From the NCBI RefSeq assembly GCF_900143095.1, contig NZ_FRDA01000001.1, positions 248,001-312,000 of the forward strand: DNA of 64,000 nt, given 5' to 3'. Shown here piece by piece: positions 36,281 through 43,619 of this stretch. The notes under the pieces were generated by a model that was not told where the DNA came from, searched no databases, and was given only the letters and a program-made list of their open reading frames with translations. This DNA is from Pseudomonas asturiensis (GTDB lineage Bacteria; Pseudomonadota; Gammaproteobacteria; Pseudomonadales; Pseudomonadaceae). Position numbers and translations under genes: made by a program. The number at the start of each line of letters is the position of its first letter. Positions within the stretch are counted from its first letter, which is position 1.

Positions 36281-36907
36281 TCATGGGCGGGACATTACCA
36301 TCAAACGCACGGCCAGCAAGGTCAGCACGCCAGCCAGCAGACCGGACTGCAGCATCGGAAAGCGCCCATTGGCAGAGAAAAGCCGGCCCAACGAGTGCGC
36401 AAACACCCCCAGCAGCACATGAAAGATCAATGCCAGAAAGGTCAGCCAGAGGCCGAGAATCAGCAGTTGTTGCGCGATTGAACCTGCCTCCGGTTTGACG
36501 AACTGTGGCAGGAACACGATGAAGAACAGCAGCGCCTTGGGGTTGAGCAGGCTATTGAGCGTGGCGTGCCAGAACACAGCCTTCATCGAAACGCCCTGTC
36601 TGGCCGTGCCTTGGGTCAGGCTGCCGCTTCGCAGCGTTTTGTAAGCCATCCACAGCAGGTAGGCGGCGCCGCAGTAACGAATGATGTCGAATGACGGCGG
36701 CCAGGCCGCCACCAGCCCGGAAACCCCGGTGGCGGTGAGCAGTGTCAACAGGCTGTCCGCCAGCGCAATGCCCAGCGCCACGGCCAGGGCTCCACGCCAG
36801 CCATAGGCCATGGCGTGGCTCAGTGCAAACGCCATGTTCGGCCCGGGAGACAGCAGCAACAGGATGATCGCACCGCTGAAAACGGCGATGGTTTGTAGAT
36901 CCGGCAT
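36281..36907 (-). CDS. LysE/RhtB-family amino-acid exporter
   Basis: 208 residues with about six transmembrane helices. The conserved LLSPGPNMAFALSHAMAYGWRGALAVALGIA motif of RhtB proteins is at residues 20-50. The exported amino acid or amine cannot be deduced. It is divergent from phzF (168-base gap) and 24 bases upstream of the Sir2 gene. Confidence 0.93.
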   Translation of the reverse strand: MPDLQTIAVFSGAIILLLLSPGPNMAFALSHAMAYGWRGALAVALGIALADSLLTLLTATGVSGLVAAWPPSFDIIRYCGAAYLLWMAYKTLRSGSLTQGTARQGVSMKAVFWHATLNSLLNPKALLFFIVFLPQFVKPEAGSIAQQLLILGLWLTFLALIFHVLLGVFAHSLGRLFSANGRFPMLQSGLLAGVLTLLAVRLMVMSRP

Positions 36908-37075
36908 CGCGAGGTTCCTTGATCGGCTTGAGGTGACTTCCTTGAGTCAACGTTAACGGAGAAGCTCGCCGGCGCTGCGGTACAGCTGGCGTGCATTAAT
37001 GCGGAACACCTGATTGCTACAGCCGGACCTGCGTGGCAACCTTTGCGGCCCACTCCCGGAAAGGAATCTACACGC

Positions 37076-37918
37076 ATGCCATCGTTCATTTTCAAGCAGG
37101 TTGACGTTTTCAGTGATCAACCGCTGCTCGGCAACCCGTTGGCCGTTGTGCTCGGTGCGGACGGTTTGAGTGATGAGCAAATGGCAGCCTTCGCTCGCTG
37201 GACGAACCTGAGCGAAACCACGTTTCTGCTCAAGCCCACCGATCCTCGCGCCGATTATCGCGTGCGCATCTTTACGACACTCGACGAGCTGCCGTTTGCA
37301 GGCCATCCGACCTTGGGCAGTTGCCATGCGTGGCTGGAGAGCGGAGGTATTGCTCAAGGCGACGAAATCGTTCAAGAGTGTGGCGTAGGCCTGATCAGGA
37401 TTCGTCGTGACGGCAAGCAATTGGCGTTTACCGCACCGCCATTGTTGCGTTCCGGTCCTGTGGAAACGGATCTGGTCGAGCGCGTCCGTGATGGCCTCGG
37501 CCTTGAAAAAGGCGCGATTCTGGAAGCGCGCTGGGCCGACAACGGTCCGGGTTGGCTGGTTGTCAGGTTGGCCAGTCGTGCCGACGTACTTGCCTTACAG
37601 CCGGATAACGTAAAGCTTGAGGGGCTGAAAATCGGGGTGTTCGCACCCTGGAACCCGGCAACGGAGGGCGACGAAGCGCAGTTTGAAGTGCGCGCTTTCG
37701 TGCCAGGAGACGGTATGGCCGAAGATCCGGTGACGGGCAGCCTCAACGCCGCTATTGCGCTTTGGGTGCTGGAGGACGGGCTTGCGGCGGACAGCTATGT
37801 CGCCAGTCAGGGTGCTGCGATAGGCCGCAAGGGGCGGGTGCACGTCAAACGCCTGGGCGATGATGTGTGGGTGGGAGGGGCGACGGTGACGTGCATTGAC
37901 GGGCGGGTTTCGATTTGA
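37076..37918 (+). CDS. PhzF-family isomerase
   Basis: 280 residues with the two-fold PhzF/diaminopimelate-epimerase-like architecture. Seen are FKQVDVFSDQPLLGNPLAVV, the catalytic region WTNLSETTFLLKP with the conserved Glu, LPFAGHPTLGSCHAWLE, and a C-terminal AEDPVTGSLNAAIALWV. No phenazine genes are near, so this is one of the many PhzF paralogues of unknown substrate. AAAGGA lies about 11 bases before the ATG at 37076. Confidence 0.92.
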   Translation: MPSFIFKQVDVFSDQPLLGNPLAVVLGADGLSDEQMAAFARWTNLSETTFLLKPTDPRADYRVRIFTTLDELPFAGHPTLGSCHAWLESGGIAQGDEIVQECGVGLIRIRRDGKQLAFTAPPLLRSGPVETDLVERVRDGLGLEKGAILEARWADNGPGWLVVRLASRADVLALQPDNVKLEGLKIGVFAPWNPATEGDEAQFEVRAFVPGDGMAEDPVTGSLNAAIALWVLEDGLAADSYVASQGAAIGRKGRVHVKRLGDDVWVGGATVTCIDGRVSI

Positions 37919-38233
37919 AAAAACCTTGAACCGGCAGGTATCGGTGCGGGTGTCCGTGAAGAGGCAGGTACATCCGACAAATATTCAGGGACTGGAAGAC
38001 GGTATTCGCGGACAAGTCCGCTCCCACAAGGTCTCGAACGGCGTCTAACCCATTGATGAAACTGGGTGAACTGGCCCCTTCGCGGACAAGTCCCACTGAC
38101 TGAAACCGGTTTTCAATCCGTGGGAGTGGACTTGTCCACGAAGACTGACTTTCAGGCGCAATATTTCGACTGAATGTACCAACCCCTTCGCGGGCAAACC
38201 GAGCGCCGCCCGGTCCGCTCCCACGACCGGTGT
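37919..38233. repeat. Cluster of four REP-like palindromic repeats
   Basis: A 315-base stretch without genes holds Pseudomonas REP-type units: GCGGACAAGTCCGCTCCCAC at 38008-38027, a shortened copy at 38076-38096, an inverted copy (TGGGAGTGGACTTGTCCACG) at 38121-38140, and a copy at 38185-38225 with an internal GC-rich replacement. Copies two and three face each other across about 25 bases. The stretch follows phzF and precedes the 3' end of the convergent DNA-repair operon. Confidence 0.8.
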
Positions 38234-39073
38234 TCAATCCCGATGCGCAATCTTCTTGCCGCGTCGGGCGGCAATGTCGTTGGCCTGACCGTCACGCTGT
38301 TTGCCGGTTCGCGCCTGGGTGATCAGCGCCGGAATCAAGGGACCCTCTGGCAGATTCTTCCAGAAGCGTGAGGGGAAATGACCCTCCATGACCTCGGGAT
38401 TGAGCCGTGCCGGGTTGAAGATGTGGCTGTAATAGGTCAGCCACAGCTCGCCATGCGGGTCGTCGACCTGTCGCGCCATTGTCTTCCAGGCTTCTGGGCA
38501 GCGACGCTCGTGAATCAGTTGTTTGCCATCGTAATAAACCCCGTCCTGGGGCGTTGCGATCATCCAGCGGTGCTGACCCATGCGGCCGATGAAGTGTTCA
38601 CTGGCACTGTGCAGGATGTCGTGGGCCGGTTCATGCCAGGCCACGTACTCCGGGCGCATCAGTTGATCCGACTGCTCAGGCGCAGGCAGCGCCACGAAAC
38701 GCAGAAAAGCATGCAGGTGATGCGCTTCTCGGCTGATGGACTTGAGTCGCCGATGCAATTCACTGCCCAGCTTGTCGCCCGCCATCATTGCCGTGCGGTC
38801 GCCGTGACTGACACGCCATAAAACCTCATACAGCAAGCTCCAGCGCTGTTCGCCACGATAGCGTGAGGCGCTTTCCAGCAGATGCAGCAGCTCAAGCGGA
38901 ACGCGTGCCTGAAAAGGGCCTTGCTGGCTCGGACACTCTTCGTCGCTGCCAAACAGGTCGGCGGCATCGGGAGACTTCCAGCTAACACGGCTGGGGTCTA
39001 TTCCATGACTCAACAGCCAGCGCGCCTGCTGTCGCCAGGTGTCGAACAGGTCATCGCAATCCAGGCAGATCAT
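38234..39073 (-). CDS. TIGR03915/DUF4130-type putative DNA-repair partner protein
   Basis: 279 residues. Segments such as HRRLKSISREAHHLHAFLRFV, HFIGRMGQHRWMIATPQDGVYYDGK and WLTYYSHIFNPARLNPEVM are characteristic of the DUF4130 proteins always found beside the radical SAM protein of the TIGR03916 family, and in other bacteria fused to a uracil-DNA-glycosylase-like domain. No such glycosylase domain is present here. Its ATG overlaps the stop of the radical SAM gene (ATGA), so the two are translationally coupled. A DNA-repair role is inferred from the family and from the LexA box upstream of the pair. Confidence 0.88.
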   Translation of the reverse strand: MICLDCDDLFDTWRQQARWLLSHGIDPSRVSWKSPDAADLFGSDEECPSQQGPFQARVPLELLHLLESASRYRGEQRWSLLYEVLWRVSHGDRTAMMAGDKLGSELHRRLKSISREAHHLHAFLRFVALPAPEQSDQLMRPEYVAWHEPAHDILHSASEHFIGRMGQHRWMIATPQDGVYYDGKQLIHERRCPEAWKTMARQVDDPHGELWLTYYSHIFNPARLNPEVMEGHFPSRFWKNLPEGPLIPALITQARTGKQRDGQANDIAARRGKKIAHRD

Positions 39074-40290
39074 CCCCACAGCCCCATCTGCTGGGGCTGC
39101 GGCCGGTCACGCAACTGATGGTGCAGGAACTCGCTGGTGGTCTCGGCCTGAGGCGGATGGTAGTCACTGGTGATGATGAACGGCTTGGCCTTGGCCAGCA
39201 CACAGCGCATGCGGGTCAGGTCTTCATAGCGGATGCGCCGTTGCCGACGCAGCTCCACGAGTCGCTGTGTCGTGCGAATGCCAATACCGGGCACGCGTGC
39301 GATCAGTGCCGGGTCGGCGTTGTTGAGATCCAGCGGGAACACTTGCCGGTTGCCCAGCGCCCAGGCCAGTTTCGGATCGATGTCCAGCGCCAGATCACCC
39401 GGGCCATTGAGCAATTCGCCCGCAGTAAAACCATAGCCGCGCAGCAGGAAGTCCGCCTGATACAACCGGTGCTCGCGCATCAACGGCGGGGCGGCCAACG
39501 GCACGCTGTTCGGGCTGTTGGGGATCGGGCTGAACGCCGAGTAATAGACCCGACGCAGTTTGAAGTTGCTGTACAGCGACTGGGCACTGTGCAGGATGGT
39601 GCTGTCGTCCGTCGCATCGGCACCGACGATCATCTGCGTGCTCTGCCCGGCAGGTGCGAACTTCGGGGCACGCGGCTCGTTACGCACGGTCTGCTCGCCG
39701 GTATAGATGGTCTGCATGGAGCGCTTGATCGAGGCGACGTCCTTTTCCGGTGCCAGCGTCTGCAGGCTCGCGTCGGTCGGCAGTTCGATGTTTACGCTCA
39801 GACGATCGGCGTAGCGACCGGCCTGGGCGATCAGTGCGGGATCGGCGTCAGGAATGGTCTTGAGGTGAATGTAACCCCGGAATTCGTGGACCTCGCGCAG
39901 CAGGCGGGCGACCTCGACCAGTTGTTCCATGGTGTAGTCCGCCGAACGAATGATGCCGGAGCTGAGGAACAGCCCGCTGACGCAATTGCGGCGATAGAAA
40001 TCCAGGGTCAGGGTGACCACTTCCTCAGGTGTGAAGCGGGCTCGGGGCACGTCGCTGGAACGGCGATTGACGCAATATTGGCAGTCGTACAGGCAGAAGT
40101 TGGTGAGCAGAATCTTCAGCAGCGAAACACAACGCCCGTCAGGCGTGTAGCTGTGGCAAATGCCCATACCGTTGGTGGAGCCGAGGCCGGATTTATCCTG
40201 CGAACTGCGTTTGGGTGCTCCGCTGCTCGCGCATGACGCATCGTACTTGGCGGCGTCCGCCAGAATGCTGAGCTTGTCGATGAGCTGCAT
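39070..40290 (-). CDS. Radical SAM putative DNA modification/repair protein (TIGR03916 type)
   Basis: 406 residues. The iron-sulfur motif is C-x3-C-x2-C (CLYDCQYC, about 80), preceded by GICHSYTPDGRCVSLLKILLTNF. Radical SAM core segments follow, and the C-terminal part carries a helix-hairpin-helix DNA-binding motif (LNNADPALIARVPGIGIRTTQRLVELR). The start MQLIDKLSILADAA at 40290 has an AAAGGGG ribosome site. A canonical LexA box lies 13 bases upstream of the start codon, so the gene should be SOS-induced. The reaction is not known. Confidence 0.92.
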   Translation of the reverse strand: MQLIDKLSILADAAKYDASCASSGAPKRSSQDKSGLGSTNGMGICHSYTPDGRCVSLLKILLTNFCLYDCQYCVNRRSSDVPRARFTPEEVVTLTLDFYRRNCVSGLFLSSGIIRSADYTMEQLVEVARLLREVHEFRGYIHLKTIPDADPALIAQAGRYADRLSVNIELPTDASLQTLAPEKDVASIKRSMQTIYTGEQTVRNEPRAPKFAPAGQSTQMIVGADATDDSTILHSAQSLYSNFKLRRVYYSAFSPIPNSPNSVPLAAPPLMREHRLYQADFLLRGYGFTAGELLNGPGDLALDIDPKLAWALGNRQVFPLDLNNADPALIARVPGIGIRTTQRLVELRRQRRIRYEDLTRMRCVLAKAKPFIITSDYHPPQAETTSEFLHHQLRDRPQPQQMGLWG

Positions 40291-40302
40291 GGAATACCCC
40301 TT

Positions 40303-40322
40303 TACTGTTTGCATGTACAGTA
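40303..40322 (-). promoter_or_regulatory. LexA (SOS) box of the radical SAM operon
   Basis: CTGT (40305-40308), eight bases, ACAG (40317-40320), extended to TACTGT...ACAGTA, a match to the gamma-proteobacterial LexA consensus taCTGT-N8-ACAGta. It is 13 bases upstream of the start codon at 40290 and would block transcription of the pair. Confidence 0.88.
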
Positions 40323-40405
40323 TCGGGTTGCAGGTCAACTCTCAAGTCACTCGACAGCAAGCAGACCGAAGGTCGCTCGGCATCTGCCCAATGATGGCAA
40401 ATGTA

Positions 40406-40425
40406 AATGTTATTTTATAACGGTT
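40406..40425 (+). promoter_or_regulatory. Zur-box-like operator of the metal ABC operon
   Basis: AATGTTATTTTATAACGGTT contains GTTAT-TTT-ATAAC, a palindrome centred on the middle T, and matches the Zur consensus AATGTTATANTATAACATT well in its core. It is 51 bases upstream of the start of the 43-residue peptide and 179 bases upstream of the ABC ATPase. It indicates zinc repression of the operon. Confidence 0.78.
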
Positions 40426-40475
40426 TATAACGAGGCTATGTAATACTGTAACGAATAGTTTCAGGTTGATTTTTT

Positions 40476-40607
40476 GTGAAGACATCCCAGCCTCCTTCAA
40501 TCGCACATTCGGTTCTGGCCCAGTCAGCCTGGAAACGCATTGTGTTCTGCCTGTTCGTGCTCGCCTTGTTGTGGCTGGCCGTCGCCTGGTCGGTGGACAT
40601 TCCGTGA
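40476..40607 (+). CDS. 43-residue single-helix membrane peptide, first gene of the metal ABC operon
   Basis: Starting with GTG, the frame encodes MKTSQPPSIAHSVLAQSAWK, then a hydrophobic segment RIVFCLFVLALLWLAVAWSV (about 21-40) and ends DIP. The stop codon overlaps the GTG start of the ATPase gene (GTGA, 40604-40607), the arrangement used elsewhere in this operon. An AGGTTGA stretch about eight bases upstream can serve as ribosome site. It lies directly downstream of the Zur-like box. A tail-like single-pass inner-membrane protein is predicted, perhaps a small subunit or regulator of the transporter. No family is recognised. Confidence 0.68.
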   Translation: MKTSQPPSIAHSVLAQSAWKRIVFCLFVLALLWLAVAWSVDIP

Positions 40608-41353
40608 GTGCCGCCATTGCGCTGGAAAACCTCACGGTCGCGTATGAGCGCCGTCCTGCCGTGCATCACATCAGCGGGCGGTTCGAAGCGGGGAGTCTGA
40701 CCGCCATTGTCGGTCCCAATGGTGCAGGCAAATCCACCCTGATCAAGGCCATTGCCGGGACCATGAAACCTGCGCAGGGCCGTGTTGATCGCGGTCGTCT
40801 GGCGACCCGTACTATCGGTTATCTGCCCCAGGCCGCCGAGATCGACCGCGGTTTTCCGCTCAGCGTTGCCGACACCGTGGCCATGGGCGCCTGGCACAGC
40901 ATCGGGCCTTTTCGCAGTCTGACGCGCAAGCATGCCGACCTGACTCGGCAGGCGCTGCTGACGGTCGGGCTGGAAGGCTTTGAAGCGCGCAGCATCGGCT
41001 CGTTATCGTCCGGGCAGTTCCAGCGGGTGCTGTTTGCGCGGCTGCTGCTCCAGGATGCGTCAGTGATTCTGCTCGACGAACCGTTTACCGCCATCGATGC
41101 GCGCACCACCCGCGATCTGCTGGAACTGGTGCGTGTCTGGCACGGCCAGGGCCGGACCGTGATCGCGGTGCTTCACGACATTGATCAGGTGCGTCAGCAT
41201 TTTCCGCAGACCTTGTTGATGGCCCGCGAAGCCATCGCCTGGGGCGATACATCCGAGGTGCTGAGCGTCGCGAACCTGCGCAAGGCGCGCAACATGGCCG
41301 AGTACTGGAGCGTCGATGAATCGATGTGCGACGTCGGGGAGGAGCGCTCATGA
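40604..41353 (+). CDS. znuC: Metal (probably zinc) ABC transporter ATP-binding protein
   Basis: 249 residues. Walker A GPNGAGKS (about 36-43), signature LSSGQFQRVLFARLLL, Walker B VILLDEPFTAID and the H-loop AVLHDIDQVRQHFP are present. It powers import by the permease and binding protein encoded downstream. The GTG at 40604 (VSAAIALENLTV) is chosen because it begins at the family N-terminus and overlaps the upstream peptide gene. Its 3' end overlaps the permease gene by four bases. The gene name is tentative: in Pseudomonas a second zinc system exists elsewhere. Confidence 0.9.
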   Translation: MSAAIALENLTVAYERRPAVHHISGRFEAGSLTAIVGPNGAGKSTLIKAIAGTMKPAQGRVDRGRLATRTIGYLPQAAEIDRGFPLSVADTVAMGAWHSIGPFRSLTRKHADLTRQALLTVGLEGFEARSIGSLSSGQFQRVLFARLLLQDASVILLDEPFTAIDARTTRDLLELVRVWHGQGRTVIAVLHDIDQVRQHFPQTLLMAREAIAWGDTSEVLSVANLRKARNMAEYWSVDESMCDVGEERS

Positions 41354-42219
41354 TGCTCTATACGCTCATCATTGAGCCCTTTGTCGAATTCGGCTTCATG
41401 CGCCGCGCGCTGGTGGCGTGTCTTGCGCTGGGCATTGGCTCCGGTCCGGTCGGCGTGTTGTTGATGCTGCGGCGCATGAGCCTGGTGGGTGATGCCATGA
41501 GCCATGCCGTGCTGCCGGGCGCTGCGGTCGGTTTCATGGTGGCGGGCCTTTCACTGCCTGCCATGGGCTTTGGCGGTTTGATCGCGGGGCTTGCGGTGGC
41601 TTTGTTGTCCGGTCTTGTCAGCCGACTCACCGCATTGCGCGAGGACGCCAGTTTTGCCAGCTTCTACCTGACCTCTCTGGCGGCAGGCGTGTTGATCGTT
41701 TCGCTGCATGGCTCAAGCGTCGACCTGCTGCACGTGCTGTTTGGCACCATCCTGGCCATCGACAGCGCTTCTATCTACATGGTCGGCGGCATCGCTTCGT
41801 TCACCTTGATGCTGCTGGCTGTGATCTATCGCCCGCTGGTGCTTGAGTGTTTCGATCCGGGCTTTCTGCGGGCTGTCGGCGGACGCGGATCGCTTTATCA
41901 CGTGCTTTTTCTGTTGCTGGTGGTGTTGAACCTGGTAGCGGGCTTTCAGGCGCTGGGCACTTTGATGGCCGTCGGGATGATGATGCTGCCGGCGACGGCG
42001 GCGCGTTTCTGGGCCAGTTCGTTGAGCGCACTGATGCTGATCTCGACCCTGCTGGCCACTCTGGCAGGCTTGATTGGCTTGATCGTGTCCTACCACTTCG
42101 GCGTCGCCTCGGGGCCAGCCATTGTCCTGACTGCCAGTGCGTTCTACATGTTTTCTCTGCTGTTCGGGCGTACGGGCATCCTGCGCCGACTGTTTCCCAA
42201 ACCTCACCTGGCTCACTGA
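41350..42219 (+). CDS. znuB: Metal ABC transporter permease
   Basis: 289 residues with about eight hydrophobic segments. The conserved MSLVGDAMSHAVLPGAAVGFMVAG motif (about 42-66) and LYHVLFLLLVVLNLVAGFQALGTLMAVGMMMLPATAARFW are typical of the ZnuB/TroC/MntB family. The ATG overlaps the ATPase stop (ATGA), with GAGGAG in front. It forms the membrane channel of the importer. Confidence 0.92.
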   Translation: MMLYTLIIEPFVEFGFMRRALVACLALGIGSGPVGVLLMLRRMSLVGDAMSHAVLPGAAVGFMVAGLSLPAMGFGGLIAGLAVALLSGLVSRLTALREDASFASFYLTSLAAGVLIVSLHGSSVDLLHVLFGTILAIDSASIYMVGGIASFTLMLLAVIYRPLVLECFDPGFLRAVGGRGSLYHVLFLLLVVLNLVAGFQALGTLMAVGMMMLPATAARFWASSLSALMLISTLLATLAGLIGLIVSYHFGVASGPAIVLTASAFYMFSLLFGRTGILRRLFPKPHLAH

Positions 42220-42231
42220 AAAAGGTATGTC

Positions 42232-43128
42232 ATGAAACGATTGATGTTATTGAGTTCAATGGCTGCGCTGGCGTTGTCGGCCTTTGCGTCCATCGCCCAG
42301 GCCAAGCCGCTTGAAGCGGTCGCGTCCTTTACGGTGATCGCCGACATGGTGAGCACCGTCGGTGGTGATCGGGTGCATGTCAAATCGCTGATTGGCCCCA
42401 ATGGCGACCCGCACGTCTACGAGCCGACGCCGACGGATGCGCAAGCGCTGAAGAACGCTGACCTCACCTTCGTCAGCGGCCTGCATCTGGAAGGCTGGAT
42501 GGATCGTCTCATCAAGGCATCGGGCTACAAGGGCCAGCCGGTTGTGCTGTCCGACGGCATCAAGACCCGCAGCATGGATGAGGATGGCAAGCGCATCACC
42601 GACCCTCATGCGTGGAACAGCGCCGCCAATGGCGTGATCTACGTGCGTAATATCGTGACTGCGCTGAAGAAGGCCGACCCTGAGGGCGCAGGTGTTTACC
42701 AAGCCAATGGCGACCGTTACATCGCTCAGTTGCAGGCGCTGGATCAGTATGCCCGCGACCAGGTCAAGGCGATTCCAAAAGCCAACCGCAAGATCCTCAC
42801 CTCGCATGATGCGTTCGGCTATTTCGGCGATGCCTACGGCGTAACTTTCCTGTCGCCGCTTGGCTTTTCCACTGAGTCGGAAGCCTCGGCGGCAGACGTT
42901 TCGAAACTGATCCGTCAGATCAAGGCCGAGCACGTCAGCGCTTATTTCTTCGAGAACTCGGGTGATCCGCGCCTGGTCAAGCAGATTGCCGAGGCCAGCG
43001 GCGCCCAGCCTGGTGGTGAGTTGTACGTAGAGGCGTTGTCGCCAGCAGACGGTCCGGCTGCGACCTACGCACAGATGTTTCGCTACAACGTAGACACCCT
43101 GGTGGCCGCGATGAAGAAGCATCAGTAA
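42232..43128 (+). CDS. znuA: Metal ABC transporter periplasmic binding protein (cluster A-I)
   Basis: 298 residues with a signal peptide (cleavage after ASIAQA, about residue 24). The metal-binding His residues are visible in DPHVYEPTP, DPHAWNSA and SHDAFGYFGDAYG, and an acidic fourth ligand in FFENSGDPRL. The His-rich loop that marks ZnuA is absent, so the sequence alone allows zinc or manganese. The Zur-like box upstream of the operon argues for zinc. It follows the permease after 12 bases. Confidence 0.9.
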   Translation: MKRLMLLSSMAALALSAFASIAQAKPLEAVASFTVIADMVSTVGGDRVHVKSLIGPNGDPHVYEPTPTDAQALKNADLTFVSGLHLEGWMDRLIKASGYKGQPVVLSDGIKTRSMDEDGKRITDPHAWNSAANGVIYVRNIVTALKKADPEGAGVYQANGDRYIAQLQALDQYARDQVKAIPKANRKILTSHDAFGYFGDAYGVTFLSPLGFSTESEASAADVSKLIRQIKAEHVSAYFFENSGDPRLVKQIAEASGAQPGGELYVEALSPADGPAATYAQMFRYNVDTLVAAMKKHQ

Positions 43129-43190
43129 TCACGATCAATCCTCAGCGGGGTGTAGCAGGTCGAGGCTATCCAGTCGCCATACGCCTCGCT

Positions 43191-43220
43191 CGCGTTCAGG
43201 TAAGCGGCAACCTGAACGCG
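43191..43220. terminator. Hairpin spanning the 3' end of the small ORF, convergent region
   Basis: CGCGTTCAGGT (43191-43201) and ACCTGAACGCG (43210-43220) are perfect 11-base arms with an 8-base loop. The hairpin contains the last codons and stop of the gene at 43196-43507. It lies in the 67-base gap after the binding protein and may end transcription on both strands, but no T-run follows. Confidence 0.5.
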
Positions 43221-43507
43221 ACCGTTTCCCTTGCCCCGTCAGGCGCTGTATTGCAGGCGACGTCGTCCTGTACGTCGCCTGCAAGCGTAATCATCCAGAA
43301 CGCATTGAACCCTTCAGTTGTAATGCCTTCGGTTTTGCCTGTGTCGATGAAGTCGTCGAGCGACAGCCATTCCAGCACGGCGTTGTAATGTCCGACGAGG
43401 GTGTACAGAGGCTGAGGCTGTTGCGGTGTCGCCCGGTCGGCGAACACCAGGCCAGACAAATAGTGGGGAAGGGCGGGTAAGCGATAAGGGTCAATCTGAG
43501 CAGACAT
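43196..43507 (-). CDS. Conserved-looking hypothetical protein, 103 residues
   Basis: The start MSAQIDPYRLPALPHYLSGL has a GAGAGG ribosome site seven bases upstream; longer in-frame extensions show no plausible structure. The sequence is acidic, with no signal, transmembrane helix or motif that I recognise (core YTLVGHYNAVLEWLSLDDFIDTGKTEG). It may be a small cytosolic protein of unknown role. It lies 112 bases downstream of galM on the same strand, and its 3' end is inside a hairpin. Confidence 0.7.
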   Translation of the reverse strand: MSAQIDPYRLPALPHYLSGLVFADRATPQQPQPLYTLVGHYNAVLEWLSLDDFIDTGKTEGITTEGFNAFWMITLAGDVQDDVACNTAPDGARETVAFRLPLT

Positions 43508-43619
43508 GTCGTCATCCTCTCTGTTCGGAGGGTGGAGGGAATGTCGTACTCCTTTACTGCGCGACCTACAGATCATAACGCGCAGCCCTTGATAGACAAG
43601 GGCTGCGCGACCGGCTGCC

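Noticed and set aside
39118..40236. Long open frame antisense to the radical SAM gene
   Set aside because: Lies wholly inside a gene with clear motifs and a LexA-controlled promoter; composition typical of a GC-rich shadow frame.
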